Source: Bradyrhizobium sp. CCGB01 (GTDB taxonomy: Bacteria; Pseudomonadota; Alphaproteobacteria; Rhizobiales; Xanthobacteraceae). From it: a DNA stretch of 64,000 nucleotides. The position numbers were made by a program, and so were the translations under genes. Under the pieces are notes generated by a model. That model saw only the letters and a program-made list of their open reading frames with translations, was not told where the DNA came from and did not search any database. The stretch spans positions 682,001 to 746,000 of the forward strand of contig NZ_JANADK010000001.1 in assembly GCF_024199795.1 (NCBI RefSeq). Direction: 5' to 3'. Positions 36,016 through 44,085 of this stretch are shown here, in pieces; the first letter of the stretch is position 1, and each line of letters opens with the position of its first letter.

Positions 36016-36741
36016 ATGGCACGTGTTGCACTGGTGACGGGTGGTACGCGGGGCATCGGAGCTGCGATCAGCAAGGCGCTGAAGGCGGCCGGCTACAAGG
36101 TCGCGGCGAGCTATGCCGGCAACGATGCGGCGGCGGAGAAGTTCAAGGCCGAGACCGGCATCGCCGTCTACAAATGGGACGTGAGCAATTTCGACGCCTG
36201 CGCGGAAGGTGTGAAGAAGGTCGAGGCCGATCTCGGTCCCGTCGAGGTGCTCGTCAACAATGCCGGCATCACCCGCGATACCGCCTTTCACAAGATGACG
36301 CTCGAGCAGTGGAACGCCGTGATCAACACCAATCTCGGCTCGCTGTTCAACATGACGCGCCAGGTGATCGAGGGCATGCGTTCGCGCAAGTTCGGCCGCG
36401 TCATCTCGATCTCGTCGATCAACGGCCAGAAGGGGCAGTTCGGCCAGGTCAACTATTCCGCGGCGAAGGCCGGCGACATCGGCTTCACCAAGGCGCTCGC
36501 GATCGAGAACGCCAAGGGCGGCATCACCGTCAACGTGATCGCGCCGGGCTATATCAATACCGAAATGGTGCAGGCGGTGCCGAAGGACGTTCTGGAGAAG
36601 AACGTGATCCCGCAGATCCCGGTCAACCGCCTCGGTGAGCCCGAGGAGATTGCGCGCGCCGTCGTGTTCCTCGCGTCCGACGATGCCGGCTTTATCACCG
36701 GCTCGACCCTGACCATCAATGGCGGCCAGTATCACGCCTGA
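36016..36741 (+). CDS. phaB: Acetoacetyl-CoA reductase
   Basis: This 241-residue short-chain dehydrogenase reduces acetoacetyl-CoA to (R)-3-hydroxybutyryl-CoA for PHB synthesis. The cofactor-binding motif is VTGGTRGIGAAIS, and NNAGITRD is the second typical motif. The Tyr/Lys pair lies in VNYSAAKAG. It ends GQYHA. GGAAGG lies 8-9 bases before the ATG. It follows phaA after 249 bases. A hairpin lies about 67 bases after the stop. The PHB synthase phaC is not in the window. Confidence 0.95.
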   Translation: MARVALVTGGTRGIGAAISKALKAAGYKVAASYAGNDAAAEKFKAETGIAVYKWDVSNFDACAEGVKKVEADLGPVEVLVNNAGITRDTAFHKMTLEQWNAVINTNLGSLFNMTRQVIEGMRSRKFGRVISISSINGQKGQFGQVNYSAAKAGDIGFTKALAIENAKGGITVNVIAPGYINTEMVQAVPKDVLEKNVIPQIPVNRLGEPEEIARAVVFLASDDAGFITGSTLTINGGQYHA

Positions 36742-36808
36742 TAGGGTGTCGGGCCTGTGTGCCAAAAGCCTGTAGATTCAGGCGCGACAAGGCGATAGTG
36801 AAGACGAA

Positions 36809-36831
36809 ATGCCCGGCCTCGTGCCGGGCAT
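36809..36831 (+). terminator. Hairpin after phaB
   Basis: ATGCCCGGC and GCCGGGCAT pair with loop CTCGT. It resembles the phaA terminator but lacks a U-run, so termination may be partial. Confidence 0.55.
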
Positions 36832-36856
36832 CATCGTCCTCAGAGCCTTTCGATTG

Positions 36857-37726
36857 ATGACCCCGCGCACAGCCACACTGGTCGGATTGACCGCGATCCT
36901 GATGTGGTCGCTGCTATCGGTGATGACGGTGGCCACCGGAAAGATTCCGGCGTTCCAGCTCGCCGCCATGACGTTCGCGATCGGCGGTCTCGTCGGCCTC
37001 CTCACCTGGATCGGCCGCGGCGATGCGGCGAAAAGCCTGCGTCAGCCGCTGGTCGTATGGGTCGTCGGCGTCGGTGGCCTGTTCGGCTATCACGCATTGT
37101 ACTTTCTTGCGCTGCGCTTCGCGCCGCCGGCCGAAGCCGGTCTTTTGAATTACATGTGGCCGCTGCTGATCGTGCTGTTCTCGTCGTTTCTGCCGGGCGA
37201 GCGGCTTGCCATGCATCACATCGTCGGTGCCGTGCTCGGCCTCGTCGGCACCGTGCTGCTGTTCGCCGGCAGCACCTCCGGCTTCGCGCCGGGCCAGCTG
37301 CCGGGATTGATCGCAGCGTTCATCGCGGCGTTCGTGTGGGCGGCCTATTCGGTGCTGTCGCGGCGATTGAAAGCGGTGCCGACCGATGCGGTCGCGGGAT
37401 TCTGCCTTGCCACCGCCGCGCTCGCCGCGCTGATGCATGGCCTGCTTGAAACCACGGTGTGGCCGGAGACGACGCTGCAATGGCTCTCCGTAGCCGCCCT
37501 CGGTATCGGCCCCGTCGGTGCCGCGTTCTATGCCTGGGACATCGGCATGAAGCGCGGCGACATCCGCGTGCTCGGCGCCGCATCCTATGCCACGCCGCTG
37601 CTCTCGACCGGCTTCCTCATCGCCGCCGGCTTTGCAAAAGCCAGCGCCAACATCGCCATCGCCGCGATCCTGATCGCCGGCGGCGGCCTGATCGCGGCGA
37701 AGGACATGGTACTGCGCAAGCGATAA
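36857..37726 (+). CDS. EamA-family drug/metabolite transporter
   Basis: This 289-residue protein has about ten hydrophobic segments in two EamA halves. It begins MTPRTATLVGLTAILMWSLL. The ATG at 36857 is chosen because it lies just before the first helix. An upstream ATG at 36809 lies in the hairpin after phaB and would add 16 residues. There is no clear ribosome-binding site. The substrate is unknown; relatives export amino acids or aromatic amines (YddG). It is convergent with the flavin reductase gene. Confidence 0.85.
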   Translation: MTPRTATLVGLTAILMWSLLSVMTVATGKIPAFQLAAMTFAIGGLVGLLTWIGRGDAAKSLRQPLVVWVVGVGGLFGYHALYFLALRFAPPAEAGLLNYMWPLLIVLFSSFLPGERLAMHHIVGAVLGLVGTVLLFAGSTSGFAPGQLPGLIAAFIAAFVWAAYSVLSRRLKAVPTDAVAGFCLATAALAALMHGLLETTVWPETTLQWLSVAALGIGPVGAAFYAWDIGMKRGDIRVLGAASYATPLLSTGFLIAAGFAKASANIAIAAILIAGGGLIAAKDMVLRKR

Positions 37727-37733
37727 GCGTGCG

Positions 37734-38417
37734 TCAAAGCGCCGGCTGCCAGCCCGGCGGCCGATACATCGCCTCCGGAATCTGCCCGAGCTCGGAGCGC
37801 TGCAGGCGTTGCGGCGTCAGGCCATAGAATTCCTGGAAGCTGAGGATCAGCGGGCGCCATTTGTCGGGATCGATTCGATTGGACGCGCCGTCCATCATGA
37901 TGTCGGGATGTGCGTGCACGCGGGTGATGCGGACTTCGATCGCAGCCAGATTGCCACGCCAGACCGTGTCATCCTGCGCCATCTCGTGCACATGAGCGAC
38001 CTTGGCTTCCATCTGCACCGGACATTCCGCCACACGCGGCGCACCGACCGTTTCGCTCGCCAGTGCGGTCAATCCGCTGAGACCGAATTTGTCCTTCTCG
38101 TGCCGGTAGCCGCGATAGAGCTTTCCTGGAGGTACCGGATCCGACCCGGTGGTGCGTGCGAGGCGATCGACGGCGGCAACGAGTTCGGCTGACGGCAGGT
38201 TGAGCACGCATTCGCCGGTACGAATCATGTTCTCGGTGGTCTTGGAATTGCGCGCGAGCCCGAGCATGCAGCGCCAGCCCACCCACCATGCCGAGGACAT
38301 CGGCGCGAGATTGTGGGAGCCGTCGTCATTGGTCGATCCGATCAGGACGACGGGTGTCCCGAAATATAGAATCGCAGGGTCTATCTGAATGGCCGGTGGA
38401 TCGAATGTTCCGTGCAT
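37734..38417 (-). CDS. Flavin reductase-like FMN-binding protein
   Basis: This 227-residue protein is of the flavin-reductase-like split-barrel family. TPVVLIGSTNDDGSHNLAPMSSAWWVG is the FMN-binding start (N- and M-rich strand), followed by NSKTTENMIRTGECVLNLPS. AGGAG 7 bases before the ATG fixes the start. It could reduce flavin for a partner monooxygenase or act on its own, and no such partner is next to it. It is separated from the cupin gene by a short repeat. Confidence 0.82.
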   Translation of the reverse strand: MHGTFDPPAIQIDPAILYFGTPVVLIGSTNDDGSHNLAPMSSAWWVGWRCMLGLARNSKTTENMIRTGECVLNLPSAELVAAVDRLARTTGSDPVPPGKLYRGYRHEKDKFGLSGLTALASETVGAPRVAECPVQMEAKVAHVHEMAQDDTVWRGNLAAIEVRITRVHAHPDIMMDGASNRIDPDKWRPLILSFQEFYGLTPQRLQRSELGQIPEAMYRPPGWQPAL

Positions 38418-38498
38418 CGTGCGCTCCTGTTGACGATGAGCGCTGTCCTACGGTGTGCAATGGATCGATCCCACCCGATTCCAGATCGCGGATCAGAA

Positions 38499-38544
38499 GC
38501 GTTTTCGAGCGAAGTGGATGCCGGTTCGCGCGAAGAAAGCGCGT
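38499..38544. repeat. Short palindromic repeat (GCGTTTTC type)
   Basis: GCGTTTTCGAGCGAAGTGGA followed by GCCGGTTCGCGCG and AAAGCGCGT. It is the same family as 25109-25160. Confidence 0.55.
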
Positions 38545-38569
38545 TTCTGACTCAACCAGAACCGAAGCT

Positions 38570-38992
38570 CTACGGCTCCCAGCCCTTCGGCGCGAGCTCG
38601 AACTTCGCGAATTCGAACGCGGGCGCCACGGTGCAGCCGACCAGCGTCCACTCTCCCATGCTCTCCGCCATCTGCCACGCATCTGCCGGCACGATCGCTT
38701 GCGGCCGCTCGCCGCCTGACAGATCCGTGCCGAGCCGCACCTCGTGTTGCGAGCAGCCTTCATGCGCGATGCGCAGCCTCAGCGGACTGCCGGCGTAATA
38801 GTGCCAGATCTCGACTGCGTCGATGCGATGCCAGTGCGAGCGTTCGCCGCGCGCGAGCAGGAAGTAAATAAGGGTCGAGCGCGAACGCCCGCTGGCGTCC
38901 GTGGTCTGGTCGCGAAACGTCTCGCGGTAGTGCCCGCCCTCGGGATGCGGACGGAGTTCGAGGCGCGCGATGATCTCGGCTGCGGTCGGCAT
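38570..38992 (-). CDS. Cupin-domain protein, DUF985 type
   Basis: This 140-residue cupin has LRPHPEGGHYRETFRD at the start, SHWHRIDAVEIWHYYAGS as the metal-binding core and GCTVAPAFEFAKFELAP at the end. These match the DUF985 (cupin_5) family. It is encoded 37 bases after gloB in the same direction and is probably co-transcribed. The function is unknown; sugar or aldehyde chemistry is possible. GGGGA lies close to the ATG at 38992. Confidence 0.85.
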   Translation of the reverse strand: MPTAAEIIARLELRPHPEGGHYRETFRDQTTDASGRSRSTLIYFLLARGERSHWHRIDAVEIWHYYAGSPLRLRIAHEGCSQHEVRLGTDLSGGERPQAIVPADAWQMAESMGEWTLVGCTVAPAFEFAKFELAPKGWEP

Positions 38993-39029
38993 CGATCCCC
39001 GTCAGGATTTGTTCTTCAATATTTGCTCT

Positions 39030-39797
39030 TCAAGACTTGTTCTTGCGCTCGCGCAGTTCGCCGAACACCGCGGCGGCGTCCGCGCCCTTCATGTGTAGCC
39101 TGGCCGCGACCGAGGGTTCATCGGCGCGCAGGAACACATTTGCTCGCTTCTCATCACCAAGCAGTGAGGGAATGGTCGGCTTGTTCTCGGCCCGCAGCTT
39201 CGCGACGTCCGCCGCGCGCGCCTGGAGCGCCGCGTTGTCCGGATCGATGCTGAGCGCGAACTTGACGTTGGACGCCGTGTATTCGTGGCCGCAATAGAGC
39301 CTGAAGTCGTCGGGCAGGGCCCGCAGCTTCAGAAGCGAATCCCACATCATCGGGTAGTCGCCTTCGAACACGCGGCCGCAGCCGATCGAGAACAACGTGT
39401 CGGCCGCGAACAGCGTTTTCTCGTTGTCGAACACGTAGGAGATGTGGTCGAGCGTGTGGCCTGGCGTCTCCAGTACGCGCCCCAGCAAGTTGCCGACCTT
39501 GACGATGTCGGCATTGGCGACGCGCAGGTCGACGTTGGCAATCGCAGTCGTCTTGTCATGCGGCGCGACGACGCGGCAATTGTATTTCTGCTTGAGTTCG
39601 GCGACCCCGCCGACATGATCGCCATGATGATGAGTGATCAGGATGTCGGTTAGCTGCCAGCCCTCGCGCTCCAGCGCCTTCAGGATGGGGCCGGCCTCCG
39701 GCGCGTCGATCGACGCCGTTGCCTTGGTTTCCACATCGTGGATCAGATATCCGAAATTATCGTTTAAACAGGTGAAAGTACGAATTTCGGCGGCCAT
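39030..39797 (-). CDS. gloB: Hydroxyacylglutathione hydrolase (glyoxalase II)
   Basis: This 255-residue metallo-beta-lactamase-fold enzyme hydrolyses S-lactoylglutathione in methylglyoxal detoxification. The metal motif is THHHGDHVGG. Further ligands are in ETPGHTLDHISY, and FAADTLFSIGCGRVFEG and LYCGHEYTASN follow, as expected for glyoxalase II. The ATG at 39797 has GGAG 5 bases before it and begins at the conserved AEIRTFTCLNDNFGYL. The open frame upstream to 39890 is not used. It is divergent from a methyltransferase-like gene and is followed by the cupin. Confidence 0.95.
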   Translation of the reverse strand: MAAEIRTFTCLNDNFGYLIHDVETKATASIDAPEAGPILKALEREGWQLTDILITHHHGDHVGGVAELKQKYNCRVVAPHDKTTAIANVDLRVANADIVKVGNLLGRVLETPGHTLDHISYVFDNEKTLFAADTLFSIGCGRVFEGDYPMMWDSLLKLRALPDDFRLYCGHEYTASNVKFALSIDPDNAALQARAADVAKLRAENKPTIPSLLGDEKRANVFLRADEPSVAARLHMKGADAAAVFGELRERKNKS

Positions 39798-39904
39798 GTC
39801 ATCTCCATCGCGCTCAGTCCCGCAGACAAATATGGCGTTAACGTTGCGCAGGCAATGCAATATTCCGCGCGCGGGAGCCGCCTTGTGCATGTTACATTGC
39901 CATC

Positions 39905-40651
39905 ATGACCATTGATGTCGTCGACCTCCGCGAGTTCTATTCCCGTCGCCTCGGGATTGTGGCGCGGCAAATGATCAATCGCGGCATCAGGGAGCGCTGG
40001 CCGACCGCCGCGGGCCAGCGTGTTCTCGGCTTCGGCTATCCCACGCCCTATCTCGGCCTGTTCCGCGAGGACGCGGAGCGCTGCATCGCCTTCATGCCGT
40101 CGGCGCAGGGCGTCTTGAAATGGCCGACGGGACGGCCGGCGCTGGCTTCGCTGGTCGATGAATTCTCGCTGCCGCTTCCCGACGCCGCGGTCGACCGTAT
40201 CTTGCTGATTCATGCACTGGAGATGTCGGACGATCCGGCCGCGCTCTTGCGCGAGGTGTGGCGGGTGTTGTCGCCCTCCGGCCGCGTGATCGCGGTGATC
40301 CCGAACCGGCGCGGGGTGTGGACCCGCACCGACAGCACGCCGTTCGGTCACGGCCGGCCCTATTCGCGTTCACAGATCACCGACCTCTTGCGCCAGACCT
40401 GGTTCACGCCGACCGCCTGGGGCGAGGCGCTGTTCATGCCGCCCTATGCCGGCGGCTGGGTGCTGAAATCGGCGCAGATGTGGGAGCGTGCGGGCGCGGC
40501 GCTGTCGTTGCCGTTTGCCGGCGTGCACATTGTCGAGGCGACCAAGCAGGTCTATCGCGCGATCCCCGCCAAGCGCGAACGGGCGCGGCTGATTCCCGCG
40601 CTGACGAAGCCCGTGCTGGTGCCGTCCTCGACCACGGTCAGGCGCAGCTAA
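39905..40651 (+). CDS. Methyltransferase-domain protein, degenerate motif I
   Basis: This 248-residue protein has the methyltransferase-11 type sequence LPLPDAAVDRILLIHALEMS followed by LREVWRVLSPSGRVIAVIPN. Motif I reads VLGFGYPTPYLGLF instead of the GxGxG form, so SAM binding may be altered. Near the middle is TDSTPFGHGRPYSRSQITDL. Its divergent placement next to gloB is an arrangement I recall in rhizobia and suggests a link to glyoxalase metabolism (inference). A strong terminator follows directly. Confidence 0.8.
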   Translation: MTIDVVDLREFYSRRLGIVARQMINRGIRERWPTAAGQRVLGFGYPTPYLGLFREDAERCIAFMPSAQGVLKWPTGRPALASLVDEFSLPLPDAAVDRILLIHALEMSDDPAALLREVWRVLSPSGRVIAVIPNRRGVWTRTDSTPFGHGRPYSRSQITDLLRQTWFTPTAWGEALFMPPYAGGWVLKSAQMWERAGAALSLPFAGVHIVEATKQVYRAIPAKRERARLIPALTKPVLVPSSTTVRRS

Positions 40652-40657
40652 AAACAA

Positions 40658-40684
40658 AATCGTCCCGGCGAGGCCGGGACGATT
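40658..40684. terminator. Strong bidirectional terminator
   Basis: AATCGTCCCGGC and GCCGGGACGATT form a perfect 12-bp stem with a 3-base loop. On the minus strand TTGTTTTTA follows, so it serves the DUF4167 gene best. It also lies 7 bases after the methyltransferase stop. Confidence 0.85.
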
Positions 40685-40716
40685 CAGTTCAGGATGTCTG
40701 GCGAAAGGGCTGCGGC

Positions 40717-41499
40717 TTACTCGCCGGAGGCCACTTCGTCGCTGGAGCCGGCGGGAGCCGCCTCGCGCTCGGCGCGCGGGCCATGCGGCCGACGCCGGCG
40801 CCGCGGAAAGCGCTCGCCGCCACCACCGCCTTCGAAGCCGGGCTGAGCGCCATTTGCGGCACTATTCACCTGCGGCTGTGCGCCGGTGATGAAGGAGGGC
40901 AGGCGATCGACGCTGCCGGTGTCGGCAACGACGGGCTGCGGCTGGTTCTGCGGTTGCGGCTGCGGCTGATATTGCGGCTGCGGACGATGGTCGCGCTCGC
41001 GATGCTCGCGCGGCTGCTGCTGGTCGCGCTGATAGGGCTGCTGGCTGTCGCGCTGCTGATGATCACGCTGGTGATCGCGCTGACCGTCACGGTCACGCAC
41101 GAAAGGCTGCTGCTGCGGCTGCGGGACGAAGCCCGGCTCCTGGCCGAAATTCGAGAAATTCTCGCCGTCGTCCTCGCTGTCGTCGGCGCTGGTGCTGACG
41201 GGCTCGTCGCCGCGCGGCTGCTGGTTCTGGCGGAACTGTTCCTGGGCCGCTGCGATCAAGCGGAAATAATGCTCGGCATGCTGGTAGTAGTTCTCGGCGG
41301 CGACCGGGTCGCCAGAGGAGCGCGCATCGCGCGCGAGCTGAAGATATTTTTCGGCGATGTGCGAAGCCGTGCCGCGGATCTTGATGTCGGGTCCGTTCGA
41401 TTCGTAAACCCGGGTCATCGGGTTCTGGCCGCGCCGGTTATTGTTGTTGTTATTGTTGTTGCGGTTGCGCATCCGCTGCTTGTTCTGACCGTTTCTCAT
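40717..41499 (-). CDS. DUF4167 protein
   Basis: This 260-residue protein starts with an Asn-rich tract (MRNRNNNNNNNNRRG). The conserved DUF4167 core follows: RVYESNGPDIKIRGTASHIA, then AEKYLQLARDARSSGDPVAAENYYQHAEHYFR. The rest is low-complexity, with Gln/Asp/Arg-rich repeats (QRDHQRDHQQ) and an Arg-rich tail (RRRRRPHGPR). This family is alphaproteobacterial and of unknown role, and the core looks RNA- or protein-binding. The Asn tract is coded by an AAC/AAT-type trinucleotide run that could vary in length. Confidence 0.9.
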   Translation of the reverse strand: MRNGQNKQRMRNRNNNNNNNNRRGQNPMTRVYESNGPDIKIRGTASHIAEKYLQLARDARSSGDPVAAENYYQHAEHYFRLIAAAQEQFRQNQQPRGDEPVSTSADDSEDDGENFSNFGQEPGFVPQPQQQPFVRDRDGQRDHQRDHQQRDSQQPYQRDQQQPREHRERDHRPQPQYQPQPQPQNQPQPVVADTGSVDRLPSFITGAQPQVNSAANGAQPGFEGGGGGERFPRRRRRPHGPRAEREAAPAGSSDEVASGE

Positions 41500-41962
41500 G
41501 TCCTGCCTTTAATTCCAGCCCTAAAGGTTGCACGCATTACTGATTGCTCGGAGTGACCTGGTGACAGCGGTTCACATTTCTCGCGCGCACCGCGCGCAAG
41601 AGCGGCTTGAACCCTGCCGATGTTCGTCGACCGTCGCGTTCAACAAAGACGCGTTCCCCACCCGCCAGCATTCATTGCCAGCGAACCCATTCATATCGCC
41701 TGCCGAAACAAGCCCAGCTTTGTTGCGTAAGTCTTCAAGCGCAATATCAGGCTTTCGTTCACTTTGCGGTCGGAGAGCAGCGCAGCTCCAATGGCGATCG
41801 CGCTCAACAGGACCAGCGGCTTGGAACCTTTAATCAGTAAAGCTCTCGCCCGAGAGCCCGGCTTTCGCCCGTAGGTCTACGGGGCCGGCACCGATGTGTT
41901 GACCGGAACGTAGTCGTTCCCAAGGGATATTCCAAGAGGTTTTTTGCAGCCCAATCCGGCTT
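41500..41962. other. Intergenic region, possible decayed gene remnant
   Basis: 463 bases between DUF4167 and prmC with lower GC than the surroundings. No ORF with a proper start is supported. On the minus strand 41691-41876 stays open for 61 codons and contains a plausible hydrophobic stretch (KPLVLLSAIAIGAALLSDRK), but it has no ATG or GTG. GCTCTCGCCCGAGAGC at 41842-41857 folds as a small hairpin. The promoter of the DUF4167 gene must also lie here. Confidence 0.4.
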
Positions 41963-42859
41963 TTATGGAGGCATTTTTCGGGCCGAGACTGCCCGCGGGA
42001 TGCCCGCCAGATCGGCCCTGGGCGGCCTGTCCACAGACAACGCGGCGGCCGTCATCAGGGTTGCAATATCCCCGGCCTGTCCCTGTCCCGCCTCGACGAT
42101 CAACGCCCCGCCGGGTGCGAGACGCTCGGCCGCCTGCGGGATCAGGGCGCGGTAGGCGTCATAGCCGTCATTGCCGCCATCGAGCGCCAGATGCGGATCG
42201 TGCTCGCGCACTTCGATGCTCAGTTTCGGAATTTCCCCTGAGGGAATATAGGGCGGATTCGACACGATGAGATCGAACGGGCCGCTGAGCGCCGCCGCAT
42301 AGGAGCAGGCGACGAAGCCGGAGCGGCGGGCGAGACCAAGAGCTGCGGCATTGCTCCTCGCGGTGTTGAGGGCGGAGAGGCTGAGATCGGTTCCGACACC
42401 GAAGGCATCGGGAATTTCGTGCAGCAGCGCGAGCAGGATCGCGCCGGATCCGGTGCCGATATCCGCAATTCGCGGGTGCCGCCCCGATATCGTGGCCCCG
42501 CGAAAGATCTCGAGTGCCAGTTCGACGACGGTCTCGGTGTCCGGCCGCGGCACCAGCGTCGCCTCGGACAGCTGGAACGGCAGGCCCCAGAATTCGCGCG
42601 CGCCGAGAATGCGGGCGACCGGCTCATGCGCGAGGCGGCGCTGCGCATATGCTTCGAGCCGCGCAGCCTCTTCGGCCGTGAGTTGGCGCGCCGCCTGCGT
42701 GACCATGCCGGTCAAATCAAGCCTCAGCGCCGCGCCGACGAGCAGGCGCGCATCAAGGGCGGGCTCCTCGATGCCGGCCGATTTCAGCCGTGCCGCAAGT
42801 GCGCGCCGCGCACTCTCGATGCTGTGTCCGGGATCGAAACCTGTCGCCAATGGAGCCAT
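41963..42859 (-). CDS. prmC: Peptide chain release factor N5-glutamine methyltransferase
   Basis: This 298-residue enzyme methylates the GGQ glutamine of release factors RF1 and RF2. The catalytic NPPY motif lies in LIVSNPPYIPSGEI, and SAM motif I is ADIGTGSGAILLALL. The N-terminal helical domain contains ARRALAARLKSAGIEEP. The ATG at 42859 has CAGGCAGG directly before it, and the long upstream frame runs into the divergent HIT gene. Its substrate gene prfA lies 6.8 kb away at 49653, although the two are commonly adjacent. Confidence 0.93.
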   Translation of the reverse strand: MAPLATGFDPGHSIESARRALAARLKSAGIEEPALDARLLVGAALRLDLTGMVTQAARQLTAEEAARLEAYAQRRLAHEPVARILGAREFWGLPFQLSEATLVPRPDTETVVELALEIFRGATISGRHPRIADIGTGSGAILLALLHEIPDAFGVGTDLSLSALNTARSNAAALGLARRSGFVACSYAAALSGPFDLIVSNPPYIPSGEIPKLSIEVREHDPHLALDGGNDGYDAYRALIPQAAERLAPGGALIVEAGQGQAGDIATLMTAAALSVDRPPRADLAGIPRAVSARKMPP

Positions 42860-42949
42860 CCTGCCTGGTCTCGTGGATAGATCGGCGGCATTGCTTGCGT
42901 CAACGGAAAGGAGCGCGTTTGATCGCATCTCGCAGCGAGGGAGGGATCC

Positions 42950-43375
42950 ATGACGGCCTATGACGATCAGAACGTCTTCGCAAAGATCCTGCGTGGCGAG
43001 ATTCCCTGCTTCGAGGTTTTCAGGGACGACCGCAGCCTCGCCTTCCTCGACATCATGCCGCGCTCGCCCGGACACACGCTGGTCATCCCCCGGGCGCCGG
43101 CGCGCGGCATCCTCGACATCGCGGATGACGATCTCGCCGCAGTTGCACGAACCGCCAAGCGGATCGCGGTCGCGGCGATGAAGGCGTTCGGCGCCGAGGG
43201 TATCATTCTGCAGCAGTTCAGCGAGCCCGCCAGCGGGCAGGTGGTGCTTCACCTGCACATGCACGTCATGCCGGTCAGGGCCGGCGTCGAATTGCTGCCG
43301 GCGCAGACGCGCAAGGAAGACATGGCGGTGCTCGCCGATCACGCCAAGCGGATGATCGCGGCGCTGGGCAGTTGA
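42950..43375 (+). CDS. HIT-family nucleotide-binding hydrolase
   Basis: This 141-residue histidine-triad protein has the triad VLHLHMHVMPV near residues 100-110, and starts with FAKILRGEIPCFEVFRDD, typical of the Hint branch. Such enzymes split nucleoside phosphoramidates or act on dinucleoside polyphosphates. GGGAGGG before the ATG marks the start. It is divergent from prmC with a 90-base gap and convergent with livF, whose stop is 11 bases away. Confidence 0.9.
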   Translation: MTAYDDQNVFAKILRGEIPCFEVFRDDRSLAFLDIMPRSPGHTLVIPRAPARGILDIADDDLAAVARTAKRIAVAAMKAFGAEGIILQQFSEPASGQVVLHLHMHVMPVRAGVELLPAQTRKEDMAVLADHAKRMIAALGS

Positions 43376-43386
43376 TTGGCGGCTAA

Positions 43387-44085
43387 CTAGACGCCGAGAT
43401 AGCGCTGCAGCAGCTCCGGCTGGGCCTTGAGCTCCTGCGCCGGGCCTTCGTGCACGATGTGGCCGTTGTTGATGATGTAGATCCGTGTCGCCAGTGCCAG
43501 CGTCGCCGCCAGATTCTGCTCGACCAGCACGATGGTCTGGCCGGCGGCTGCGAGCTCGCGGCAGGCCTTGACGAGATCGTGGACGATCACGGGCGCGAGC
43601 CCCTCGAACGGCTCGTCCAGCAGCACGATCTTGGGATCGCGCACCAGCGCGCGCGCGATCGCGAGCATCTGCTGCTCGCCGCCGGAGAGCTCGGTGCCGC
43701 GGTTGTTGCGCCGCTCCTTCAGCCGCGGAAACATCTCGTAGATGCGCTCGAGCGGCCAGCGCTTTGGCGCGGTGATCCCGGCGAGGACGATGTTCTCCTC
43801 CACCGACAGGCTGCCGAAGATCCGCCGCTCCTCGTGCACGAGCTGCATGCCGGCCTGCGCGATTCTGTGGCTCTTGCGTCCGGCGATGTCGATGCCGTCG
43901 AACTTCACGCTGCCGCTGCGCGGCGTCACGACGCCCATCAGGCTCTTCAGCGTAGTGCTCTTGCCGGCGCCGTTCCGCCCGAGCAGCGCCACCACCTCGT
44001 GCCGCTCGACGCGCATCGCGACGTCGAACAGGATGTGGGAGTCGCCGTAATAGCTGTTCAGGCCATTGACCTCGATCAGGCTCAT
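43387..44085 (-). CDS. livF: Branched-chain-type ABC transporter ATPase, LivF
   Basis: This 232-residue ATPase has Walker A LLGRNGAGKST, signature ELSGGEQQMLAIARAL and Walker B IVLLDEPFEGLAP. The insertion HEERRIFGSLSVEENI is a LivF hallmark. Its ATG overlaps the stop of the livM-livG fusion (ATGA). With that fusion, livH and the binding protein it forms a full high-affinity importer of the HAAT family. The substrate may be an amino acid, amide or other small compound. Confidence 0.92.
   Translation of the reverse strand: MSLIEVNGLNSYYGDSHILFDVAMRVERHEVVALLGRNGAGKSTTLKSLMGVVTPRSGSVKFDGIDIAGRKSHRIAQAGMQLVHEERRIFGSLSVEENIVLAGITAPKRWPLERIYEMFPRLKERRNNRGTELSGGEQQMLAIARALVRDPKIVLLDEPFEGLAPVIVHDLVKACRELAAAGQTIVLVEQNLAATLALATRIYIINNGHIVHEGPAQELKAQPELLQRYLGV

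Noticed and set aside
41528..41833. 101-codon plus-strand frame between DUF4167 and prmC
   Set aside because: No ribosome-binding site, no recognisable domain, and atypical composition.
41963..43342. Extended prmC reading frame
   Set aside because: The extension runs antisense through the HIT gene and shows no similarity to PrmC. The ATG at 42859 is preceded by a ribosome-binding site.
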